NCBI GenBank assembly: GCA_016650115.1
Contig: JAENWI010000080.1
Coordinates: 1-6,530, forward strand
Direction: 5' to 3'
DNA from: Peptostreptococcaceae bacterium
GTDB lineage: Bacteria; Bacillota; Clostridia; Peptostreptococcales; Anaerovoracaceae
Length of the DNA: 6,530 nt
A model generated the notes under the pieces. That model did no database searches. It saw nothing but the letters and a program-made list of their open reading frames with translations, and was not told the DNA's origin. Positions within the stretch are counted from its first letter, which is position 1, and each line of letters opens with the position of its first letter. The translations under genes and the position numbers were made by a program. Shown here one piece after another: positions 1 through 5,132 of the stretch.

Positions 1-48
1 ATCAAGTTATCCAAATACGAAATAGAAAGAATGTTTAAGAGAGTTTGA
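1..48 (+). CDS. mutL: MutL C-terminus (partial, 5' end outside window)
   Basis: Frame 1 is open from the first base and ends with TGA at 46-48, giving the 15-residue tail IKLSKYEIERMFKRV. This resembles the conserved extreme C-terminus of Firmicute MutL, where a Pro-Thr-x-Ile-Lys-Leu stretch is followed by a short helix ending in Met-Phe-Lys-Arg. MutL is the mismatch-repair ATPase/endonuclease that couples MutS recognition to strand incision. Its stop codon shares one base with the miaA start (TGATG), so the two are probably translationally coupled. The mutL-miaA order is common in Clostridia and other bacteria. Only the tail is visible, so the call rests on a short match plus gene context. 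Confidence 0.75.
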   Translation: MKLSKYEIERMFKRV

Positions 49-974
49 TGAGTAAAATAATTATAATATGCGGCCCAACCGCAGTAGGAAAAACAAAATA
101 TGCCATTGAAATTGCGAAATCTTTTAATGGGGAAATCATATCTGCAGATTCCATGCAGTTATATAAACATATGAATATTGGAAGTGCCAAACCAACATCG
201 GAAGAACTGGCACAGGTGAAACATTACCTTATTGATGAAATTGATCCAAGAGAAATGTTTTCAGCTGCTGAATACCAAAAGAGAGCAAAAATTGCAATAA
301 AAGCCGTTATGTCAAAGGGGAAAACTCCAGTTATATCAGGGGGGACAGGCCTTTATGTCAATTCACTAATATATGATATGGATTTTTCGAAACAGCCATT
401 ATCCACTGATTACAGGAAAAAGCTGGAAAATCTGGCGAGTGAAAAAGGGAATGAATTTGTTCATGAATTGCTTGTAGAGAAGGATAAAGATGCAGGGGAA
501 AGAATTCATCCTAACAGCGTCAGACGTGTCATCAGAGCACTTGAAGTGATTCACCTTGGGGATAAGGTGAAACCTTTTAAAGAATCATTTGTAAAAACGA
601 AGGATTACAGTTATGTCATCATTGGTCTTTCAAGGAATCGTGAAGAAATGTATGAAAGAATTAATGAAAGAGTTGAAATTCTTTTAGAAAAAGGACTTGT
701 TGAAGAAATCAGGAGCCTTCTTGATATGGGGCTTACTCAAACCGACATATCCATGAAGGGAATTGGGTATAAAGAAATCATTGGATATATTAAAGGCGAA
801 TATGATTTGGAATTTGCAGTTGATTTAGTAAAGAAAAATACAAGGCATTATGCAAAAAGACAAATGACCTGGTTCAGGCGTTATGAGGATATTAATTGGT
901 TTAATCTTTCTGAATATGAAAATGATGAACAGGCGATTGAGGAGATAAAAAGATGGCTGTTGAAAAACAATTAA
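48..974 (+). CDS. miaA: tRNA dimethylallyltransferase MiaA
   Basis: This gene encodes a 308-residue cytosolic enzyme of typical family length. MiaA transfers the dimethylallyl group of DMAPP to N6 of A37 in tRNAs that read UNN codons (i6A37, the precursor of ms2i6A). Visible family marks are the P-loop GPTAVGKT (residues 9-16), the DSMQLYK motif (34-40, with the catalytic-base Asp34), GGTGLY (98-103), the HPNSVRRVIRALEV segment (about 157-170) and the C-terminal RHYAKRQMTWFRR tRNA-binding stretch. The ATG at 48 is chosen because it overlaps the mutL stop by one base. A TTG one codon earlier is possible but less likely. The 3' end overlaps the recombinase gene by 22 bases. The gene appears intact. 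Confidence 0.97.
   Translation: MSKIIIICGPTAVGKTKYAIEIAKSFNGEIISADSMQLYKHMNIGSAKPTSEELAQVKHYLIDEIDPREMFSAAEYQKRAKIAIKAVMSKGKTPVISGGTGLYVNSLIYDMDFSKQPLSTDYRKKLENLASEKGNEFVHELLVEKDKDAGERIHPNSVRRVIRALEVIHLGDKVKPFKESFVKTKDYSYVIIGLSRNREEMYERINERVEILLEKGLVEEIRSLLDMGLTQTDISMKGIGYKEIIGYIKGEYDLEFAVDLVKKNTRHYAKRQMTWFRRYEDINWFNLSEYENDEQAIEEIKRWLLKNN
939..944 (+). promoter_or_regulatory. Ribosome-binding site for the recombinase, inside miaA
   Basis: GAGGAG lies 8 bases before the ATG at 953 and within the last codons of miaA. It is a strong Shine-Dalgarno match and fixes the recombinase start, which makes the 22-base gene overlap real rather than an over-extended call. Confidence 0.8.
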
Positions 975-2083
975 AAATCCATAATAAAAGCGATAAACCT
1001 GATAATATTATTATCAAAGAAAATGATATTATGGAGCAATGTCAAGAAATTGAGGACCAGTTGCCAAAATTTTTGCGAGGTTTTTTTGTGTTTTTAAAAG
1101 GGAATGTTCTGCCAATGACAAGACTCGCATACCTTCATGATATTAAATTCTTTTTAAATTATTTAATTAACGAATCTGACATGACACAGGCAAAACTGAC
1201 AAAAGACATAAAACAAGATGAATTCAATCATATTAAAGCAGTAGATATAAATATTTTTATTGATTACTGCCGACGATATAAGGTTGAAACCGATAAAAAC
1301 ATATATATTTATGAAAATAATAAAAGATCACTGGCAAGAAAAAAATCTTCCATCTCCGTCTTATTCAAATATCTGTATAGAGATGAATTGATAGAAAAAA
1401 ACATTACGGATGGATTTGACCCTATTAAGGTGCCAAAAGCCGGAGAAAAAGAGATTAAAGCTCTTCAGGATAATGAAGTCATGATAATGCTGGACGCAGT
1501 AACCACTGGAGAATTTTTAACTGATAAGGAAAAACAGTACTGGAAAAAAACAAAGAAAAGGGATAAGGCAATTCTTATCATTTTTCTGACTTACGGTTTA
1601 CGATTATCTGAACTTCAACAGTTGAATATATCTTCTTTTAACTTTTCAAGAGATGAATTTAAAATTTACAGAAAAAGAGGAAAAGAATCCACCATGCCAA
1701 TCAATAAATCCGTTCTAAAGGTGATTCAATCTTATATTCAGGAAGAAAGGCCTCATGATGACACTATTGATGAGTTTAATAAGGATGCTTTGTTTTTAAG
1801 TTTGCAGGGAAAAAGACTGGCTGAGAGACAAATCAGAGAGCTGGTGAAGAAATATACATCTATTGGCTTGAAAACCTCACGTTCCGCAGGTTACAGCCCT
1901 CATAAGCTTAGAGCAACGGCAGCAACCAGCCTGATTGGGAGAGGCAATTCCATTTTTGACGTTCAGGCTCTTTTAGATCACGAGCAGGTTACAACAACGC
2001 AGCTGTATGCCGCTCATAAAATGAACGTGAAAAGAGATCTTGTGAAGGATATGGAATGGGAAATAGAAAGGGAAAAAAAATAA
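953..2083 (+). CDS. Tyrosine recombinase / integrase (Xer-like)
   Basis: This is a 376-residue site-specific tyrosine recombinase. An N-terminal SAM-like core-binding domain (about 38-155) precedes the catalytic domain (about 165-370). The full catalytic set can be read: Arg217 (TYGLRLSEL), Lys241 in the YRKRGKE beta-strand, His317 and Arg320 (HKLR), His343 (LLDHEQ) and nucleophile Tyr352 (TTTQLYA). The usual LGH is LDH here. It is longer than XerC/XerD (about 300 residues), with a polar N-terminal extension and a charged insert near 190-203. The start is well supported: GAGGAG (939-944) lies 8 bases before the ATG, inside miaA. It overlaps the next gene by one base. No excisionase, att repeats or cargo genes are seen, so a chromosomal Xer-type or housekeeping role is more likely than a prophage integrase. 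Its target site is unknown. Confidence 0.9.
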   Translation: MAVEKQLKIHNKSDKPDNIIIKENDIMEQCQEIEDQLPKFLRGFFVFLKGNVLPMTRLAYLHDIKFFLNYLINESDMTQAKLTKDIKQDEFNHIKAVDINIFIDYCRRYKVETDKNIYIYENNKRSLARKKSSISVLFKYLYRDELIEKNITDGFDPIKVPKAGEKEIKALQDNEVMIMLDAVTTGEFLTDKEKQYWKKTKKRDKAILIIFLTYGLRLSELQQLNISSFNFSRDEFKIYRKRGKESTMPINKSVLKVIQSYIQEERPHDDTIDEFNKDALFLSLQGKRLAERQIRELVKKYTSIGLKTSRSAGYSPHKLRATAATSLIGRGNSIFDVQALLDHEQVTTTQLYAAHKMNVKRDLVKDMEWEIEREKK

Positions 2084-3375
2084 TGCAGACCAACACATAT
2101 AATTTATTAAACCAAAAAATGGGAATCAGTGATAAGGTTCTGGATTTAATTGATAAATCAGAAAAAGAAGTAATGGATATTTTTACGGATCTTGATGATA
2201 TAATGACCTTTAATCAATATAAAGTATTGGCAGCTTTTCAGGAAAATAAAATTAGCGATATGCATTTCGCCTGGAATACAGGCTATGGCTATGATGACCC
2301 TGGCAGAGCCGCTTTGGAAAAAGTCTATTCAAACATTTTCAATACAGAAGCCGCACTTGTCAGACCAATCATTGTAAACGGAACCCACGCTTTAACACTG
2401 ACATTAACAGGGATTCTCAGACCGGGTGATGAGCTTATTTATTGTACTGGTGCACCTTATGATACACTTGAAGAGGTTATCGGAATACGCGGAGAAGGGA
2501 AAGGATCCTTAAAAGAATTTGGGATTACCTATAAACAGGTTGAGCTGAAAGAGGATGGTACAATTGATCTTGAAACTTTAAAATCAATGATCTCAAAAAA
2601 AACCAAAGTAATAACTATTCAGAGAGCAACCGGCTATGGATGGCGGAAAGCCATTACAATCCCAGAAATTGAAAAATGGGCGATGATGGTAAAAACTGAA
2701 AACCCAGAAATAATATGTATGGTTGATAATTGCTATGGGGAGTTTTTAGATACAAAAGAGCCAACTGAAGTTGGCGCAGACGTTGTAGCCGGTTCATTAA
2801 TCAAAAATCCTGGGGGTGGTCTTGCATTAACCGGCGGATATATTGCCGGCAGAGCTGACCTTATAGAAAAAATATCCTACCGAATGACATCCCCTGGTAT
2901 AGGCGGTGAGTGCGGTTTAACCTTCGGACAAAGCAGAACCATGTTTCAAGGCCTGTTTATTGCTCCAAAAACAGTTAATGGTGCACTTAAAGGTGCCATA
3001 TTATGTGCAAAAGCTTTTCAGAACATTGGCTTCGATGTTTGTCCAAAACCAGAGGATACAAGAAGTGATATCATTGAAGCCATTAAACTTGGTTCACCTG
3101 AGGCAGTTATCACGTTTTGTGAGGGTATACAGGCCGCAGCACCGGTAGATTCCCATGTAACACCTGTTCCTTGGGATATGCCAGGTTATGAGGATCAAGT
3201 AATTATGGCGGCTGGTGCCTTTGTGCAGGGATCTTCCATTGAGTTAAGCGCAGATGCCCCAATAAGGCCACCATATATTGTATATTTTCAAGGCGGTCTT
3301 ACGTATGAACACTCAAAATTTGGTGTAATTAAAGCACTTCAAGCACTTTATGATAAAAACATGATAACATTATGA
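2083..3375 (+). CDS. PLP-dependent methionine gamma-lyase family protein ('aluminium resistance' family, YnbB-like)
   Basis: The 430-residue product belongs to the cystathionine/methionine gamma-lyase-like branch of fold-type I PLP enzymes (Pfam Met_gamma_lyase, formerly 'aluminium resistance protein'; B. subtilis YnbB is a member). Visible marks are an N-terminal WNTGYGYDDPGR segment, the cofactor-binding Asp215 in MVDNCYGEF and the probable Schiff-base Lys241 in GSLIKNPGGG. The C-terminal domain ends with a PPYIVYFQGGLTYEH stretch. Family membership is clear, but the physiological substrate is not established, and the aluminium label is historical. The ATG at 2083 overlaps the recombinase stop (TAATG) and has AAAGGGA 9 bases upstream. 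An in-frame ATG at 2056 would add 9 lysine-rich residues and is less likely. A ynbB-like gene downstream of miaA is a common Firmicute arrangement. Confidence 0.92.
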   Translation: MQTNTYNLLNQKMGISDKVLDLIDKSEKEVMDIFTDLDDIMTFNQYKVLAAFQENKISDMHFAWNTGYGYDDPGRAALEKVYSNIFNTEAALVRPIIVNGTHALTLTLTGILRPGDELIYCTGAPYDTLEEVIGIRGEGKGSLKEFGITYKQVELKEDGTIDLETLKSMISKKTKVITIQRATGYGWRKAITIPEIEKWAMMVKTENPEIICMVDNCYGEFLDTKEPTEVGADVVAGSLIKNPGGGLALTGGYIAGRADLIEKISYRMTSPGIGGECGLTFGQSRTMFQGLFIAPKTVNGALKGAILCAKAFQNIGFDVCPKPEDTRSDIIEAIKLGSPEAVITFCEGIQAAAPVDSHVTPVPWDMPGYEDQVIMAAGAFVQGSSIELSADAPIRPPYIVYFQGGLTYEHSKFGVIKALQALYDKNMITL

Positions 3376-3385
3376 GGAGCAAAAA

Positions 3386-4120
3386 ATGTCTGCCATAAAA
3401 GAAGAAAAAACTAAAAAAAGGTTAAAATTAATTGTGATTTTTTTTAAATTTTTAATCTTGCTTATTTTTCTGATAGGTATTCCTTTTTATGTGTTTTATT
3501 TTCATCGTGAGTTGATCCAGACTTTTGACAGTTTAGATTCAATCAGTGTTTTTTTGCTGGAATATAAATCAGCAAGTATTTTTGCTTACATTGGGTTTCA
3601 GATCATTCAAATAATTATTTTCATTATACCCGGGCAAGCGATACAGTTTGCCGGCGGGTATTTGTTTTCGTTTTGGCTTGGTTTTTTCATTACATTTATC
3701 GGTGTCGCATTAGGAACCGTTATCACATTTTATTTAGCCAGGGTTCTTGGCAAAGATGCCATTCATCTGATGATAGGCGAGGAAAGAACACATCACTACA
3801 TTGAAAAATTCAACAGCAAAAAAGTTTTTATGGTTATATTCGTAATTTTCCTGATTCCTGGTATCCCAAAAGATGCAGTCACTTATATTGCCGGTGTTTC
3901 TGATATGGAAGCAAGACCTTTTATCATTATTTCACTTCTTGGCAGACTACCTGCAATGATAGGCAGTGTAATGATTGGGAGTATGTTAAAAAGCGGCAGC
4001 TACATCGGTGTAGTAATTATATCTGTTGTTGCCATTATTTGTTTTGTTCTGGGAATTGTATTCAAAAATAAATTAATTGGTAAAAGTGATAAGTTTTATC
4101 ATAAGGTTACAAAATTATAG
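3386..4120 (+). CDS. TVP38/TMEM64 family membrane protein (DedA superfamily)
   Basis: A 244-residue polytopic membrane protein. The N-terminus is short and lysine-rich (1-15), followed by hydrophobic segments at roughly 14-38, 63-82, 92-117, 146-160, 178-202 and 203-228. Signature positions of the SNARE-associated/VTT domain are visible: Pro82-Gly83, FAGGYLF (88-94), the small-residue GVALGT run (106-111), FYLARVLG (115-122), IPGIPKD (157-163), YIAG (167-170) and GRLP (186-189). Members of this superfamily include lipid scramblases and flippases (TMEM41B/VMP1, and DedA proteins linked to undecaprenyl-phosphate or phosphatidylethanolamine recycling). The substrate here cannot be read from sequence. 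GAGGAG at 3374-3379 starts in the previous stop codon and lies 6 bases from the ATG, so this gene is co-transcribed with its neighbours. Confidence 0.88.
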   Translation: MSAIKEEKTKKRLKLIVIFFKFLILLIFLIGIPFYVFYFHRELIQTFDSLDSISVFLLEYKSASIFAYIGFQIIQIIIFIIPGQAIQFAGGYLFSFWLGFFITFIGVALGTVITFYLARVLGKDAIHLMIGEERTHHYIEKFNSKKVFMVIFVIFLIPGIPKDAVTYIAGVSDMEARPFIIISLLGRLPAMIGSVMIGSMLKSGSYIGVVIISVVAIICFVLGIVFKNKLIGKSDKFYHKVTKL

Positions 4121-4135
4121 CCGGAGAGGAAAATA

Positions 4136-4438
4136 ATGTTGCACTTGGATAGCTTCAGACTGTTTATGGATACGGGAATATCTGTATATATATCAATTAT
4201 TGTCATATGGAATCTAATTGTATTTTTTCTATATGGCTTGGATAAAACCAAGTCAAAAGGAGAGGGACGTCGTATCAGCGAAAGAACATTGTTAGTAACA
4301 GCCTTTTTATTGGGTGGTTTAGGAGCTTTTTTGGGAATGCATCTGTTCCATCATAAAACAAAACATCGGATATTCATTATTCTAATTCCTGTTTCCATCT
4401 TTGTAAATATTTTAACTATCATTCTTTTTATCTCATAG
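4136..4438 (+). CDS. DUF1294 family small membrane protein
   Basis: This 100-residue protein matches DUF1294 by motif order. A first membrane segment (about 17-34) ends in the N-x6-YGLDK signature (Asn26, residues 33-37), followed by the cytosolic basic loop RRISE (45-49). The glycine-rich GGLGAFLGMHLFHHKT stretch (60-75) comes next, and a last membrane segment (about 79-99) closes the protein. The function of the family is unknown. AGAGGA at 4125-4130 lies 5 bases before the ATG, and the gap to the upstream gene is 15 bases. It is the last gene of the operon: its stop codon is followed immediately by an intrinsic terminator. Confidence 0.88.
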   Translation: MLHLDSFRLFMDTGISVYISIIVIWNLIVFFLYGLDKTKSKGEGRRISERTLLVTAFLLGGLGAFLGMHLFHHKTKHRIFIILIPVSIFVNILTIILFIS

Positions 4439-4439
4439 C

Positions 4440-4480
4440 AACAGGTACATCCATGATTCAGAGGTATCTGTTTTTTTTAT
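4440..4480 (+). terminator. Intrinsic terminator of the mutL-miaA...DUF1294 operon
   Basis: AACAGGTAC (4440-4448) pairs with GTATCTGTT (4464-4472). This gives a 9-bp stem with one G-U pair and a 15-base loop. A run of eight T (4471-4478) follows directly. It begins two bases after the DUF1294 stop and separates this operon from the SOS promoter 12 bases further on. Confidence 0.8.
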
Positions 4481-4491
4481 TAAAATTAATA

Positions 4492-4505
4492 AGAACAAAT
4501 GTTCT
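4492..4505. promoter_or_regulatory. LexA box 1 (upstream of -35)
   Basis: AGAACAAATGTTCT contains the GAAC-N4-GTTC Gram-positive SOS box with both flanking bases symmetric. It is centred 29 bp upstream of box 2 and lies 8 bases before the -35 element, between the operon terminator and the yneA-like promoter. Confidence 0.88.
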
Positions 4506-4513
4506 AAAACTTG

Positions 4514-4542
4514 TTGACAAAGAACAAACGTTCTGATATTAT
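4514..4542 (+). promoter_or_regulatory. Sigma-A promoter of the yneA-like gene
   Basis: TTGACA (4514-4519) and TATTAT (4537-4542) are separated by exactly 17 bases, giving a perfect -35 and a 5/6 match to the -10 consensus. The predicted transcription start is near 4549, leaving a leader of about 50 bases before the ATG at 4602. The spacer is filled by LexA box 2, so repressor binding would block RNA polymerase directly. Confidence 0.88.
4521..4534. promoter_or_regulatory. LexA box 2 (in the -35/-10 spacer)
   Basis: AGAACAAACGTTCT is a GAAC-N4-GTTC palindrome lying wholly inside the 17-bp promoter spacer (4520-4536). Its core differs from box 1 at one base. Confidence 0.9.
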
Positions 4543-4554
4543 ATGAAGTATAAA

Positions 4555-4568
4555 AGAACACTTGTTCC
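4555..4568. promoter_or_regulatory. LexA box 3 (just past the start point)
   Basis: AGAACACTTGTTCC keeps the GAAC-N4-GTTC core with one asymmetric outer base. It lies in the early transcribed region, centred 34 bp downstream of box 2. Confidence 0.85.
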
Positions 4569-4585
4569 AAGTATGAATATTTGAA

Positions 4586-4595
4586 AAGGATGTGA
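4586..4595 (+). promoter_or_regulatory. Ribosome-binding site that decides the yneA-like start
   Basis: AAGGATGTGA differs at one base from the full anti-SD complement AAGGAGGTGA. It abuts the ATG at 4596 but leaves 9 bases between the GGAGG-equivalent (4588-4592) and the ATG at 4602, favouring the latter as the start. Confidence 0.65.
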
Positions 4596-4601
4596 ATGCA
4601 T

Positions 4602-4913
4602 ATGAACAACAGTAAACCAAAGTATAGATTAAAATCAAGATTTAGATTTACAGTATTTGTGGTAATTATGATGCTTATGCTGGTTACAGTATCAAATACC
4701 ATACTTGGCATTAATAATGCGAGCAGTTTAACGAAACCAGTATATGCCTCAATACAAATTGAATATGGAGATACCTTATGGAATCTTGCTTCTGAATATA
4801 ATCAGGATGGCAAAGATATCAGAAGATTTGTTTATGAAATTTGTGAATTGAATGAAATATCAGCTGATTCTATTCGTCCTGGTCAAAGTATATTGATTCC
4901 TATCTATAGCTGA
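4602..4913 (+). CDS. yneA: SOS cell-division inhibitor-like protein (YneA-type, TM + LysM)
   Basis: A 103-residue protein with a basic N-terminus (1-15), one membrane segment (about 16-37), a short extracytoplasmic linker and a C-terminal LysM domain (about 50-101). The LysM begins with IEYGDTLWNLA and ends with RPGQSILIPI, the standard pattern for peptidoglycan binding. Size and layout match B. subtilis YneA, the LexA-repressed protein that delays septation during DNA damage. Three LexA boxes over its promoter strongly support that role. Differences from Bacillus are that no lexA gene faces it and no yneB-like resolvase gene follows; it appears monocistronic between two terminators. An ATG at 4596 would add Met-His and is too close to the ribosome-binding site. 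Orthology is inferred from architecture and regulation, since LysM-TM proteins diverge quickly. Confidence 0.83.
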   Translation: MNNSKPKYRLKSRFRFTVFVVIMMLMLVTVSNTILGINNASSLTKPVYASIQIEYGDTLWNLASEYNQDGKDIRRFVYEICELNEISADSIRPGQSILIPIYS

Positions 4914-5006
4914 AGCTAGGCTTAAAACTTTTAGTTATATTATAGAAATAAGTATTTTCTTGTTTAAGTTTATCCTTTTGTATTTCAATGAAGTTATAAA
5001 TTACTT

Positions 5007-5040
5007 AGCCCATCATATTATTGATGAGCTTTTTTTATTT
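5007..5040 (+). terminator. Intrinsic terminator after the yneA-like gene
   Basis: AGCCCATCA (5007-5015) pairs with TGATGAGCT (5022-5030) around a 6-base TATTAT loop. Eight of nine positions pair, with one C-A mismatch. A T-rich tract (5030-5040) follows. The terminator lies about 95 bases after the stop codon; the intervening A/T-rich stretch holds no ORF or recognisable RNA. Confidence 0.75.
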
Positions 5041-5061
5041 GCTTTAATCTATTATTCTTTC

Positions 5062-5090
5062 TACACAACTTCTCCATATCTTTTTAATAC
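5062..5090 (+). promoter_or_regulatory. Candidate promoter for the HMA-SafE-cupredoxin gene
   Basis: TACACA (5062-5067) and TAATAC (5085-5090) are 17 bases apart, placing a start point about 35 bases before the ATG. Both hexamers are weak (4/6 to the -35 consensus), and the A/T-rich context makes chance matches likely. No CopY-type TACA-N2-TGTA operator or GC-rich CsoR palindrome is visible here. Confidence 0.35.
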
Positions 5091-5118
5091 AATTTACCTA
5101 TCAAAACAACTTAAATTG

Positions 5119-5124
5119 AAAGGA
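5119..5124 (+). promoter_or_regulatory. Ribosome-binding site that decides the transporter start
   Basis: AAAGGA ends 8 bases before the ATG at 5133. The in-frame ATG at 5124 overlaps the last base of this site, so it cannot be the start if the site is used. Confidence 0.75.
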
Positions 5125-5132
5125 TGTATATA

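Noticed and set aside
2056..2082. Upstream ATG for the PLP-family gene
   Set aside because: It would add a lysine-rich nine-residue leader. The ATG at 2083 has stop/start overlap and a well-spaced AAAGGGA, which fits better.
953..2083. Recombinase as part of an integrative element
   Set aside because: No excisionase, relaxase, phage genes, tRNA gene or flanking direct repeats are visible, and the gene overlaps operon neighbours on both sides.
2960..3148. 62-codon alternative frame inside the PLP-enzyme gene
   Set aside because: It lies entirely within a strongly conserved coding sequence and its translation has no family features.
4433..4711. Minus-strand 92-codon open frame
   Set aside because: It covers the terminator, the LexA boxes and the promoter and runs antisense to the start of the yneA-like gene. 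It has no ribosome-binding site or family resemblance.
4927..4953. Possible dif-like site (ACTT...TATATTAT...AAGT) downstream of the yneA-like gene
   Set aside because: The outer ACTT/AAGT and the A/T centre are suggestive given a nearby recombinase. However, the arms match each other poorly and do not align with the Firmicute dif consensus, and A/T-rich DNA yields such matches by chance.
4914..5132. Riboswitch or copper-responsive operator before the transporter
   Set aside because: No conserved riboswitch core and no CopY- or CsoR-type operator could be found. The stretch is plain A/T-rich DNA apart from the terminator and a weak promoter candidate.
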